Shown: positions 1 to 25,379 of the stretch, piece by piece
Layout of the letters: every line of letters starts with the position of its first letter
Numbering within the stretch: the first letter of the stretch is position 1
NCBI GenBank assembly: GCA_009760855.2
Contig: WPIO01000010.1
Span: 700,501 to 764,500, forward strand
Length of the DNA stretch: 64,000 nucleotides
Source: Cristatella mucedo
Lineage: Eukaryota > Bryozoa > Phylactolaemata > Cristatellidae
Direction of reading: 5' to 3'
Made by a program: the position numbers and the translations under genes
The notes under the pieces: model-generated
The model's input: only the letters and a program-made list of their open reading frames with translations
What the model was told of the DNA's origin: nothing
Database searches by the model: none

Positions 1-763
1 CCTGGCGTCGGGTGGCAGTTGGTGGTAGATGGATGTCCCTACAGATGCTGCCAATGCATGGATTTGGGCAGGACTGCACGAGTCATCCGCCGAGTCATCG
101 TCTGCTCTTCCACTGCTCAAGACCCCGTGGCTGCTCAGACAGTCTGAGCCCTCGTAGGGTCTCTGCTCAGTGCTCGCAGGCTGCAGAGTCATGTTCCTTC
201 ACACTATCTGATCGAAAAAATCTCTCTCTCTCTTCACCCAGCTGTAAATGTCCACCAAGTTGCAGCTGCTTTTTTGTTCCTAAACAATCGCCTTCGGCTG
301 TTGCCATATATTTGCTGCAGCTGTATATTCTTGCATAAACCAGCACATTTAGATTGATTCTACATGATTATTTGTTATTATATTATTTTCCTCTTAGGCC
401 ACTTGCCATTATCGTATGATAAACTCTGTAAGTATTTACACATTTACTATTGGTTTGTGGTTTCTACTAAGCACTCTAGCTCACAGTTAGAAGGACTCCT
501 TTTGATAACATACCCTGAATCACGTACGAATGAGCATGCACAATAAACAGAAACAAACACGACAATTTCATGGGGTCGCACAGAAAGCTGTGCAGAACAA
601 AAGCATCTGTAGCTGAGAGCTAAATGATGCAAAGTCAATACAGGTGGTGACAGAAGCTGGAAGCCAGTTACAGACTTTCCATGCGTACGTACTGAACGTG
701 TGATCACCTACCTACAGACTTTAAGTTATTGCGAGGAGCTGTGAGATGGTGAGCAGCAGCCAG

Positions 764-902
<139 letters not shown>

Positions 903-1639
903 TACCGGGCGACCCGATCGAGGCAGTGCCTTCGTGCTACCATAGTCCAGATGTTTCGTAATAATGTTCCAAACAGTATATCCTCTGAGATCTTCAGCTG
1001 CCTCGCGGTTTCTAGGTTTTAATGGCCATCTCTGTGCAGCAACATCAAAATGGTGCTCTTGTACCCTTAGAAGGGTGTGCAGCGGTCGTGTACAGAGCAT
1101 CTCTATGACAGGGGCTGGCCTCAGCAGGTCAAGCAGACATCCAGGTACCTTGGCTCATCATTGGCCGAGGCATCGTTGGTGATGAAATGGGCAAACAATA
1201 TCGATAGGTTCTGCTGGATGGCATCCAAGAAGGTGGGGGGGGGCTGACAGTCACGTGACTTCTTTACTTGGGACACGTTGCTGCCTCGGTTTCCGACTAA
1301 TGCAGTTATTTATTAAGCTAAGCGTAGAAAACTGCAAATCAATGCAAAATTATATTGACAGATTGTAACAATTTAATAATTAGTGTAACTTAATGACTTA
1401 CTCGAATACTGGCACTAACAACAACCGAACTCGGATCGATGGACCGGTGCGTAGAAACGTTTGGAGAGCACTATATCGATATGAGAACGTCGTCAGTGGC
1501 TTGCACTCACCTGCAACAGGCACTAAAACATCCCCTGATGAGGGATTTGCACCCTCGAGCACCTTAGTGGGCTGCCAGTACTCACTCAGCAGGGCGTGCC
1601 GTTTTGTGAGCATTTTTCTAGTTTTCTTGTTAATTTCAG

Positions 1640-15201
<13,562 letters not shown>

Positions 15202-15429
15202 CCGACAGCCCAGCTGCTGCTGCTGCTGCTGATGATGATGAACGAGTCCTGCCACACCCAAATATATCTGAACAGGTTATGTGTGTATGTACATATTTAC
15301 ATGACGTACGACATACTGTGTATGACGTAGCATACAAGCATCGTCGTCATTATAAGCTAGACGGTCGAGTACTTGCTCACACGAATTGTCTTGCTTATGA
15401 TTGCAGCGTAAAAAAATGTACTCGTAAGG

Positions 15430-15588
15430 GTCAGTTTATTCAACAGACTGATTTATACAGCAGCAGCAGAGCCTTCTTTGCTATCACCTCCCTGCTTGCA
15501 GAGGTCACTAAAGAATTGCCTGCTGTAGGACTCGAACCCACGATCTTGGTTGTGAAGTGCAATCACACGGGTCTAAGACCAAGGTCTA
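15430..15588 (-). mobile_element. SINE, family B (minus)
   Basis: On the + strand: TTTATACAGCAGCAGCAGAGCC, GCTATCACC, GAATTGCC, then AGGACTCGAACCCACGA and GGTCTAAGACC, i.e. a reverse-oriented tRNA-like head at the right. It lies about 230 bp past the CEP95 stop, possibly in its 3' UTR. Confidence 0.82.
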
Positions 15589-16686
15589 GACATTTCAGCT
15601 GAACATCAAAAGCAGGCCAGACAGCCTCCAAAACTTGCAACGTCAATATGCAATCCTCGGTACATTTGGCAGCTTCCGTGATTTGATATCTGTGCATGCA
15701 GACCATATCGAATCATCACTTGCTCACTAAGAGCCACGAGAACAACACAGGCAAGGAGGCAACACAGTCGTAGCTGAAAACTGGTGTGCACAAAAACTCC
15801 CTGGATATTGCACGGTTACCTTTACATGTTTCAGGCAGGCATCAGATGAGGTCATCCCTGGTAAACAATGCAAAGTTATTAGCACTTATGCATAATGACT
15901 TGTGTTAGTTCTTACGTTCGCCAGTAGAATGCACAAAATCATACGTGCACGCCAACGTGACCAGACACCAATATAAAGAAAAAATGGAATCATTCACCCA
16001 ACGTAGCACCTATTTAATGAATGAATGAACCAACACTGACCCTTTTTTTAGCACCGAAATACTCCAGGGACCGGCAGGATACTTTGCAGACATGGAGGCA
16101 AGACTGCCTCTTGCAATCGAGTTAATGGGTATACTTATAGTCTAGTCTTGATCTATCTCAAGAGCATTCATCGCAAGACCGTAAAAAAGCTGTCGAAGCA
16201 CGTTTATGGTAGCTAAAGAATGTAACAGTAGCTACCGAAATTTAGAATAAGCCAACAATGACAAAATATTTTTCAATGCACCTCCTGCCAATCTCTGCAA
16301 CCTCTGTAAATACGATAAAAAGATGAGTTTTTACCCGAATTTGGAATTCATCCAGCAAGGAAGCGGTTAAAATAACTTGCATAACGATGTCCAAACGAAG
16401 ACGAAGCCTTTCCATTGTAAATTCTACAAAGTTAAATGCTGTAAGTTACTAGTTAGACTTCGTCAGAAAATACTTTTGCCGGCTTAAGCCATAAAATATT
16501 TGCATGTAAATCTGCATATTATGAGATCTCACGTTACTGTTACGCTAAAGGGTCACATCGTGCCATCCATCCATACAAAAATTTCCCCGCTTAGGAATGC
16601 GAATCGATTAGTTTATTTTATATCGGATAATAAGGTTTGTTACGCATAGGTGAAGAGAGAATTTTTTCGACGCGATTGCATCTTAA
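15589..16686. other. Intergenic, no feature seen
   Basis: Moderately AT-rich DNA with no coding frame, tRNA-like promoter or recognised repeat. Confidence 0.5.
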
Positions 16687-17040
16687 TCAACAGTAAGCAC
16701 TTGATTCATATACGGAAGCCACGCCAATGGCATTTTCTCGGTGACAACAGTGCAATTTAGGAAAGAATTCATTGATTAAAGCAGTGCGAATACTCTCAAT
16801 GATCTTGTCAATCTGTTTTCTAATTTTGCCGGATTCGGAGTGATAAAGGGCTTCGCAGCGACATGGGCCGCTCCTCATTTCTACGACACCTCCGACTGAC
16901 ACACCAACGACAAAATTAGGTCTTAATTCCACTCGATGAGCAGCCGCCGGGCGTGTCAAATAGATACAATTCCTGCATGCGAAGCAAAAGCTGTAAGGAA
17001 ACGTTTTAACTTCTTGCATGTGTCGTCGATTCAGGGGCAT
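16687..17040 (-). CDS. Hypothetical 117-codon ORF, unassigned
   Basis: ATG at 17040 to TGA at 16687. The product starts MPLNRRHMQEVKTF, is rich in Cys (ten or so, including CFACRNC and GPCRC), and has a helical Ile/Lys part (KIRKQIDKIIESIRTALI). An AATAAA (plus-strand TTTATT at 16612-16617) lies about 70 bases past the stop. I do not recognise the family. It could be a single-exon gene, the last exon of a spliced gene, or chance. Confidence 0.3.
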   Translation of the reverse strand: MPLNRRHMQEVKTFPYSFCFACRNCIYLTRPAAAHRVELRPNFVVGVSVGGVVEMRSGPCRCEALYHSESGKIRKQIDKIIESIRTALINEFFPKLHCCHRENAIGVASVYESSAYC

Positions 17041-17079
17041 GGCTAAATGACCTAAGTCACAAAAGTGGGTGGTAAAAAT

Positions 17080-17233
17080 AAAAAATAATAATATAACTCA
17101 TTTGTATAGTGCCATAAGAAAACTTCTCTCAATCCAGGTGCTTCATTCCAGGTGCTTGTGCCATGAGGGTCGAGCCCGCGACCTCGGCCAGACCTTGATC
17201 GGGCGAACACCTTGACCACTGGGCCAAACCAGC
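17080..17233 (-). mobile_element. tRNA-derived SINE, family A (minus)
   Basis: On the - strand: TTGGCCCAGTGGTCAAGGTG head, GGGCTCGACCC B-box-like element, then a body and an AAATGAGTTATATTATTATT tail. Same layout as the copies at 5446, 51822 and 53213. Confidence 0.82.
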
Positions 17234-20217
17234 GCGGCACGATGCGAAGCATGATTAGAAAGTATTTCGCATACGTATTCTGGAGCAAAGGAAGGAAGAG
17301 ACTTCCTAGAATTGAGTGTCAGAGCGAAGTGAAGTCGACACGCTGGGCGACAATGCATGTAGCCCGCTTCTAGCCTCAGCTCGTCACGGTTTGTCACGTT
17401 GCTGTTAGAGCAGGCTGGGGCACGGGCCGACGCGTCGCTACGGTGCTTTGACTCCAGGTGCCTCGAGCCCTGGCGCGTCCTCTCGTGTCTCCACGCCTCT
17501 GCGAGACATTCCCGTGAACTGAACGCTGGAGAGCCTACCAGAGAAAGCTGAACTATCTCCAGCTGTCGAAGGACAGCGATTGTAGAGGAATATTACTGTA
17601 GGACATAGCAGCACTGCTGATGTCACTGAGCCAAGCATCGGAATCCAGCATCGTTGACTGCCGCAGATTGACGCACCGACGAAGAACATTCGAGGCACGC
17701 ACACCAGCGAGCGCTGCAGCAGCGAGGTCCGAGAGCCAAGTCAGTGAGCAGCACTGCGCTGCTGCTGCTGCTGCTGCGCAGACGTTCAAGCGTGTGTAGC
17801 GAAATCTGACATTCGCAAAGCTGCAAGGCTTGGAGAACTCGTTGAGGGTTTGCCACTTTGTTGTACCCTGACGATCTCGCGGTTACTACTAAGGCGATAT
17901 TACTTGCTGTTGACGCTCTCCTACAAAAAAGCTCCGATCTAGCAGTTGGAGTCCGAAACTCCAAAAGGGACGAGAGCTGGCTAAAACTTAAGGTATTCGG
18001 AGAGTATATTTGGCAAGATGCAGTACAGAGTACTGAGCCGCATTATGAGTCCATCATGGTCTTCGGACGGTATTGGTTATCGCCTGCCCGCCCACGAGGG
18101 CACCACTTACAATTGTGACTTCTAAGGCGGTTGGCACCTGTTTGCATTAAGCAGTCCCTATCCGTTCCGGTTATCCCGAAACGACAGGACTCCGTGTGAG
18201 GACTGTCGGGATTCCAAGCGCTTTGTACGTTTTTTTCGAGCTAACGGGACAACGCACATCGTCGCTATAGTATCTCGGGGAGAGCACGACGGCAGTGCTA
18301 GAGAGTGGACTCCTGAACAGCACAGGCGACTGCGGCCGAGAAAAGGCAGCCAATGATTGGCTGACTCGACGATAGCCACCTGGAAAAGGCGCATTCAGTG
18401 GCATTCAGAATAAGACAAAAGTAACGATCTGTAGCCTCTTGTCCTTGACAAACGCAAGCTAACTTCCGCCGTTCAAGGCAGTCGTATCTTCGAAGGATTA
18501 GCAAGGCACCGATATGATCCAAGTCGGCTTTTGCACTCCGAAAGAGCTACTCCTTGCACTGATTCTCACCTTTCAAGGTACTGTCGCATACCTGCGGTGG
18601 TGATGCAGCAGCAACGGCCTCACGGCCTTAGCTTCGTGGAACGCGGCTTAGTTGTACGCTTGCCACGAAGGTGTTCTGCAGCGATCCAGCTCTTTGCATC
18701 AGTGTACAGCCGAAATGCACCAAAGGTGGTTGCTTGAAAGAAGGAGGGGTTGCATCTTAAATGAGAGAGTAAGCAATGTCGAAGAGTCGCGGTTTCCAGT
18801 GAACGACACGGCTTACACAACAGCTGTATCAGCAACTACTCGACAGCAGCAGCAGCTGGAAAAGCCGGAAGCGCGAAGTATGGAACCGCAGTAAGGCCTA
18901 AGCACGCTAGCCGTTAGCTGCAGTGCTTCTTCGGCGATGAAGCCAATAGAACGAGTTAGTGCCTACGATAGAGTCCATAGCAACAGTGGCAGCTGGAGGA
19001 GTAACCCGCCCATGGTCGGTCGTTGCCTCCCCTGCTCAAACAGTCGTCGCTTTGTCGACCTCTTTCGGGGCTTTGGTAAGACGCGCTAGGTTTGCAGTTC
19101 TCACGCCCCTTACTTACTATGCCACGACTCCCCGTGTACTTTGATGAAAAGTCAGACGCAGTGTAATTTCTGCTTCGCTTCTCTACGGTTTTCCAATCGC
19201 TGCTCAGACCACTGGCAACTAACTGGACAAGTTGGCCCTCTCGCTGGACGGCGGAGATTCTGAGTTGTCGATGCCGTAGGCGAAGATGCAAATACTGAGT
19301 TAAGAAGCAAGTCGAACAGGCTGCCTTAGCAACGGACCTTAGCAACGGACCTAGGTGAGCAAGGTGACAAGTAGAAGAACTGGAGACATAGCTATAATCC
19401 TGCACGTTACATGTCAGAGCCGTGCCCTGAAGAATTAATCTGTGTATGTCTAGCCCGAAAGTACCAGCGGGCTTCTCGAACAGTTTGTATGGTTCCGTAA
19501 TAGGAGCTGGAAAGCTACTCGGTAAAGATTTGAAACCACAGATACCAGGCTACTGATTTAACGAAGCGACTTTGCACTATGTTAGTCATAGCTAATGATG
19601 CTCCTGTTCCGCTCAGATTTTCCACTGAATTTTTACTTTGCATTCCTGTGTGCTGTTGCATGCATTATAATAATGTGCGCTTGCATTATTGTCCTTGCAT
19701 TTCACCTTGCACGCCGTTAATCTTTGGTTAGTGTTACTGCTGCAGCAAATTCAAAGCGTCAAAGTGATTTTGATTATTTGGGGCAAATGCACAACATCCA
19801 CTGTTCTTATTAAATCAAACTGTATGGGCCGTCGATGTACCCAACATGAGATAACAATACAGAATGAACGCGTCACAGTTTTCCCAGTTGACGAAAATAC
19901 AACAAAGAAGAATCACAATTATCATTGTGACTATACTGATTTTCCAGCTCGGGTAGGCTCCGCAAGTTCGATCTTCAGCGTGTTGGTTGCCCGAATGTTT
20001 ACTCCTCCGACGGTCTTACTGCCGTGCCTGCTAAGCGCATTACCATATATTCTTTATTGTTTCGCCGCCGAAGTGAGTGTCGCTGCGACTTATGTATCTT
20101 GGTTGCAGTTCCATTGCGAACATGGCTGTATCCCTGTATATGTCGTCCATCGAGCGGTTTTCCGTGCCTTCCTCTCTTCTAATCATGGTCAATTGCTTAT
20201 CAACTGCACCTACTGTT
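17234..20217. other. Intergenic, no supported gene
   Basis: Includes a short (GCT)n at 17757-17780 and several chance frames. A 176-codon frame at 19689-20219 (+) begins at TTG, is hydrophobic in its second half and matches nothing I know. No splice-consistent exon chain was found. Confidence 0.4.
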
Positions 20218-20223
20218 AAAAAA
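20218..20223 (-). terminator. Pol III T6 terminator of tRNA-Asp
   Basis: Six A on the + strand (six T on the transcribed strand) begin three bases after the discriminator base of the tRNA, the normal position of an RNA polymerase III terminator. Confidence 0.85.
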
Positions 20224-20225
20224 TA

Positions 20226-20297
20226 CTCCTTGGCGGGGAATTGAACCCCGGTCTCCCGCGTGACAGGCGGGGATACTAACCACTATACTACCAAGGA
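20226..20297 (-). tRNA. tRNA-Asp (anticodon GUC)
   Basis: Complete 72-nt cloverleaf on the - strand. The acceptor stem TCCTTGG pairs with CCAAGGA and is followed by discriminator G. D arm GTAGTATAGTGGTTAGTAT (A box), anticodon loop CTGTCAC with GTC, T arm GGGGTTCAATTCCCC (B box). Stems are fully paired and there is no CCA or intron, so it looks functional rather than a SINE head. It stands alone, followed by a T6 terminator. Confidence 0.97.
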
Positions 20298-21599
20298 TCG
20301 CTACTCAGAGGGTATTCATAGAGCTACTGGCTTCTGGAGCCCTCTGGTATCGTGATGGTGTCTGAAACAAGTCCGCACTCAGTGCATGGTCGTTGGCTGA
20401 TGGGAAATGCCCCACAAACGCCGCTTTTGTTTCTCACATGCTCCGAGCACGCGGAGAACACATGCAACAGAGCAAGCTGTGACTTGTACAGCGGCCAGCC
20501 AGTACCGAGGCGCTAATCAGCACTGCTTAAGAGAGACTAAGGCCGCGCGGAGCTAGCGACCCCTGGCTGCTGCAAGCTGCCAGCACGGCCGAGCGAGTCC
20601 CCGCCGTAGCGAAAGCAGGGTAGGGCAACACCAAGCTCGGCATAGTTTTGCCCAGCCAAGCGTTTCACGCATTGCATGTTTGCAGTCCTGCGGGTCACGT
20701 GAGTCTGCAGACTCTGACGCCAAACGAAGGCAATCGGCCTGAGTCGGCGTTAGTTAGCTTCGACCAAATACAGAGTAGCGACGGTTTACTTCATTACACG
20801 CGAGCTCTCTGTTAATGGCGTACCTACGGTTCTCAGGAAGCCAAATATTCATCGACAGACACCACCGGCGGCTTGTAACTGACGGCTTGTGACGTGCAAA
20901 GCAGCATCTCGAGGTAGCAGCCCCACGTGCATTGCCCTATTTTTAATCCGTGCCCTTAGACCTGTAGCGCCCCGCTGGCCTTGGCTGGAATTTTAGCGTG
21001 AACGAGAACTGTTCGGCGGCGGGCTAGAACTCCTTTGTCCTGGAGCAGTGAGGAGCGCCAGTGCGGTTAGAGAGCAAGAGCTTTAGAGCAAGCCAGGAAG
21101 CTCTGAGACCAGCGGTGGTGATTCGGCCTTTAGAATTGATCCGATACCTGCGGAAGCTGCTGATGGATGTTGGCTGGCCTGTCAACCTCCGCCTTCACTC
21201 CGTCCAAAAAAGAATCGTCTGGAACACATTCGCCATTCAAGCTGCACAGAGGTGCCCTTCCAGTGGCCTAGGTACGGTATTAATTCCTTACCCTAATGGG
21301 CCATGGTGTTGGGCCCAATACCACTAAGCTCTTGCCCCGTTGTCTCAGCTAAGTATTTAATAGTCGAGCGACGCTCGCTCTTGGTCTTTTGTCCAGCTCC
21401 GCGCTTCGACATCGTCGGACTCGTTTCTCTGAAAGCGAGGGAGGAGGGCGGGCTGTTCGCCGGCGATTGACGGAACAGGAAGAGACAGCGCTAGGAGGAT
21501 TCGGTGGACTCCACCGAATACGGTCGTATCGCGCCCGAGCTGGCATTTTGTGTTTCTTTTGTGTTTTGTGTGTGCGCGCTAGCACGTGGTCTAGGCATA
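20298..21599. other. GC-rich intergenic stretch
   Basis: CpG-containing DNA between the tRNA gene and the tandem repeats. An 88-codon frame at 21061-21327 (+) starts at GTG and has no recognised similarity. No gene supported. Confidence 0.4.
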
Positions 21600-22110
21600 A
21601 GGATTTGCCGGTGCGAGCTAGACGTAGTTGGCGTGTGTGGAGCCCTAGTTCTCCGGTTCGGGTTTTCCGGTTCGGGCTTTGTCTATTTGGGTTGTTCCCC
21701 AGTATAGATGTAAGTAGCGTAAGTGTGGAGACGTGATTCCTCTGAAAGAGTGCTTGAGTTGGCGCGTGTGGGGTATTCCTTCCGCACTGGTGGAAACCGA
21801 GTCCTAGTTCTCCGGTTAGGGTTTAGGCTCCGGTTCGGGCTTTGTCTATTTGGGTTGTTCCCCAGTATAGACGTAAGTAGCTTAAGTGTGGAGAAGTATT
21901 TCCTCCACAAGAGTGCTTGAGTTGGCGTGTGTGGGGTATTCCTTCCGCACTGGTGGAAACCGAGTCCTAGTTCTCCGGTTAGGGTTTAGGCTCTGGTTCG
22001 GGCTCTGTCTATTTGGGTCGTTCCCCATTATAGACGTAATTAGCTTAAGTGTGGAGGCGTATTCCCTCCGTAAGAGTTTTGGTGCTGTTGAGCGCGTGCG
22101 AGGAGTGTGG
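21600..22110 (+). repeat. 163-bp tandem repeat, two full and two partial units
   Basis: The landmark GAGTGCTTGAGTTGGCG recurs at about 21748 and 21911, a 163-bp period. Shared blocks in every unit: GTGGGGTATTCCTTCCGCAC, CTCCGGTTAGGGTTTAGGCT, TGTCTATTTGGGTTGTTCCC and AGTATAGACGTAAGTAGC. A shorter divergent unit precedes (21600-21747) and a decaying one follows. Confidence 0.93.
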
Positions 22111-23080
22111 AGATAAAACTGAGCTAGCCGCTCAGTGACTTTGTGCGCTTGCGTAAAAAGCTCAGTAAAATCCTCAATTTGTGTGTCTCGCTTTCCAATT
22201 CACGCCGCGGACTCACGACCCCCTTTATTAACGGTAAGCAGGTCGGCGCCAGAAACGCTCGTTTCGTGGCGGCCAGCTTATTGCGCGTAGGCGCGCACCG
22301 AACGGCATTAGGCGCTAGGCTACGCCGCTAGGTAAGCGGCAGGTCAAGCCTACCCCCTCCCCCCGAGCCTTCGGCGTTACAGACCCACAGAATGGTCTTA
22401 TGTCGCTAACACTTTTCACTTCTCGTTTTTTTGCGTTTCTGTCCTTAGTCTTAGACCCATTCAGCGTGGAGAAAGAATTTATTCTATCGGGTAAGTAAAC
22501 ACGAATTCGTAGCCGGTGAGCATGTATTTACAGGCAAGTATATTAATAGGCATTCCGGTAAAAATTTTACTCGACGTCTGGCAAAAAGCCCGGTTTGGAA
22601 CTTTCTGTTCATATAGATAGTTTACGCTTCTAGGGAGGATGAGAAATGAGGGTTCCTAAAGGGGGCCTTAGTACCTAGCGCTATTAACTTACGCCGACAT
22701 TGCGTCCTCGACTCCAAAGCTTCAGTGTAAGCTAGTTATAACATTCTGACACTCCACGTAAGCATTTCTTGTGATCACACTGCCTGCTGCAGATGTCCAC
22801 ATTTCCTCCCGGAACCGCCGTATGCTGACTGGTGCTCCGTAGCTGTCGCGAACAAAGCTCCGACGAATAGGCAATAGCAGTCTTTTGTTTGCAGCCTAAG
22901 ACTCTGGGTGAGGGTCTCGACATTCGGTCCAACTCTTCGGCTTAAGCAATTATGGACTGATGACTTTAATGATGATGACTTTCGGCATGGTTTGCTTTGA
23001 GCCTGAAAATCCCCTGTGCCTGACATGCTCCGGGCTCTCGAAATAGCACTTCGCCTATCCCGTTACTAATGCAGATCGTA
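22111..23080. other. Sequence after the tandem repeat, unassigned
   Basis: Contains GGTCGGCGCCAGAAACG at about 22240, which superficially resembles a retroelement primer-binding site, but no gag/pol coding sequence follows. No gene supported. Confidence 0.3.
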
Positions 23081-23082
23081 TA

Positions 23083-23157
23083 TACACACACATATATATA
23101 TATATACACACACATATATATACATATATATATAAAGTATATATATACTTATATACT
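23083..23157. repeat. TA/CA microsatellite
   Basis: Alternating TATA and CACA blocks with a self-complementary part (TATATATA-AAG-TATATATA). Confidence 0.92.
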
Positions 23158-24440
23158 GTTGATAGGCAAAACTGTGTGTGCGTATCTGTGTCCGGCAGCT
23201 CCACGATGACTAAGAGGCTGTTTCGCAGGAGAATTTTCTATAGCACCGTCTGAGCACCAAGCGGCTTTAGGTACGCCGTCGGTAGCTCGTCGATTTCATC
23301 TCGCGAAACAAATCAAAAGTGCGAAACAAGTAGCGAATGATTCAAGCAGTGGTGAAAATAGGTAGCTCAGAAATCACAGCACCATACGGTAGCACAGGAA
23401 GTGCCGGGGTGGACAGCCAGCAGGAGAGAAGATGGAATTTGAGCACAAACGCTTTCTTGAGTTGTGTTCGAGCTTCAGAAATATGTTGGTCGAAAATAAA
23501 TCCCTAGCTTGTGTAGAAACTGCTCTCTAGCGGCCTTGGAGAGCCTTAGAGAGCCACCGTCTTCCGCGGTTCAGGCGGGACTTGGCCACAAATTAGATTA
23601 TCCGCCCCCCCCCCCGAAGGATTAGAAAGCAAATGTTTGGCCTCGAGTTTTTTGGGCACTTCAGGGGTAGGCAGTTCGCGAACGTATTTTCTGTCATCGC
23701 TTCGTTTTTAGTGCATTCAAGTTTTCCAGCTGCTATCATACAGCATGTAATACGTAGAGCTGTGCTCCGAAAGCCACCGACATTCTGTGAATAACTCGGT
23801 AAGCACCCACGACATTCCGTTAGATCAGCAGACCTAGTTTTCAGTTCTGTCATTAGCTTTATGAGAAAAGCATCGGAGCAGCATAGAGTGGCTAACCGGC
23901 GTCCACCTTCAGTGCCAAGGCGAGCTACAAGCAGTCGCCTGTGGCTACCATTCAACTCAGCAGTAGCAGCGATGCCGATTTCGTAGACCTCGATGCCGGT
24001 TGCTTAGGCTCAGACTGGCGAGCAAGTGGTTCGTCGGGTCGCACTTACAGCGGGCATTTGTTCGAACCAGCAGAGCACAAGTGTTTAAGCCAGACCAAAG
24101 AGGATTTACTCATCGCTTACTTCTAGATCACCATAGGCTCATATCCCAGTTATGCAGGCCCCTAGCAGCTAATACGCCACCGTCGTCCAGGCGGTACAAT
24201 GCCCCGGTGACGTCACCGGAAAAAGCCAGCCCCGGACACCACCAAAATATCGGGCTGGTAGAAAGGCCCGTGCAGATCGAATTCATTTGCACACTGGGAA
24301 ACCTAGAAACCACTCAACTAAGGGGGTACGCAGAATAACGCGGGCGCTTACGATCTTTCAAAGCCAGCAATCAAGCGACTCTCTCCGTAAGCGATTGGCT
24401 TAGAAATATTAACGCTCCATCGTTCAATGAGGGTGGCTTA
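23158..24440. other. Intergenic, no supported gene
   Basis: Contains a 120-codon - strand frame (23593-23955) that begins at TTG and matches nothing known, and a C10 run near 23605. Confidence 0.4.
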
Positions 24441-24502
24441 TGGTCCGTTGCCACTTAAGGCCTTGTTGACCGAGGTGTGGCCTGTATATGGTCCGTTGAA
24501 AT

Positions 24503-24558
24503 TTATGGCGGATAGGGACGCTTTTATCTTGTGGCGGATAAGGACGCTTTTACCTTTT
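24503..24558 (+). repeat. 28-bp direct repeat, two units
   Basis: TGGCGGATAGGGACGCTTTT is followed immediately by TGGCGGATAAGGACGCTTTT with short spacers. Unknown origin. Confidence 0.85.
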
Positions 24559-24621
24559 TATGCATTTATGAGGGGATGCGTCACAGCTTGGGGGGAATAA
24601 CAGCACCTGAGGCGCTCGGGT

Positions 24622-25265
24622 TAATAATAATATTATTAATAATAATCACACTCTATAAAGCATCCTAAGAGAGCTCAATCTCTTTCTAGGCGCTTTAAAT
24701 TTGCAAAGGAAGCACGATCGGATGATTAGTGGTTGTGTTCTCGATAAACAAGAATAACATGGTTAGGGATGACATGCACAGTGTCAGCATGCAAGTGTGG
24801 TTAGTGGCAGCATGCACAGTATCAGCATGCATAAGCACATAAAAAGGACGAATCATAGGGACCCACTAAATGCTGTCATAAATAGGTGCGTTTTAGTTTC
24901 TTTTTAAATGTAGTCAAGTCAGAGGACGTCGTGACGCAAGTCGGGAGTGAGTTCCAGGCTTTGAGACCATAGGAACTAAAGGCATGGTCTCCAAAGGATT
25001 TGAGAATCGTAAGAGTACAGGTAAACGATTCGATTCCAAAAAGCAGGTGATACGATGCTCTGCCTGGTGGGGCAGTAGGTCTGATAGGTAGGCTGGAGTC
25101 AAAGAATGAAGGGACCTGAAAGTGAGTGACAAAACCTTGAAGTCGCTTGACTGGGGGCCAGTGCAGGTCGGCAAGAAGTGGTGGGATGTGTGGCAACTGC
25201 GATGCTCACGACAGACAAGCCTACCAGCAGAGTTTTGCACGGGGTTCAGTTCAGGGTCAAAAGCC
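24622..25265 (-). mobile_element. LINE 3' part (minus)
   Basis: AT-rich TTA tail, the terminal motif (CTCAATCTCTTTCTAGGCGC), 3' UTR repeats and, on the - strand, the end of the ORF: CREHRSCHTSHHFLPT.., DFKVLSLTFRSLHSLTPAY, then KSFGDHAFSSYGLKAWNSLP. Frameshifted several times. Confidence 0.9.
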
Positions 25266-25379
25266 GCCGAAGCTGATGTTGATGTTGGAAGGGTGTGGAA
25301 ATATATTCTCGGTATTCGGGCTTGTGACCAAGCTTCATTTTTCAGTGCTTTAGTTCAAGCTGAGTTTTGCATCGACTAG

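Noticed and set aside
1-338. 108-codon + strand frame at the left edge as a possible CEP95 exon.
   Set aside because: No splice-site pair keeps phase with the exon at 1640, and the product lacks recognised CEP95 motifs.
19689-20219. 176-codon + strand frame with a hydrophobic second half.
   Set aside because: Starts at TTG, no motif, ends next to the tRNA gene; the first ATG would leave a shorter frame without support.
21800-21990. TTAGGGTTTAGG resembling telomeric repeat.
   Set aside because: Occurs once per 163-bp unit, not in tandem; part of the longer minisatellite.
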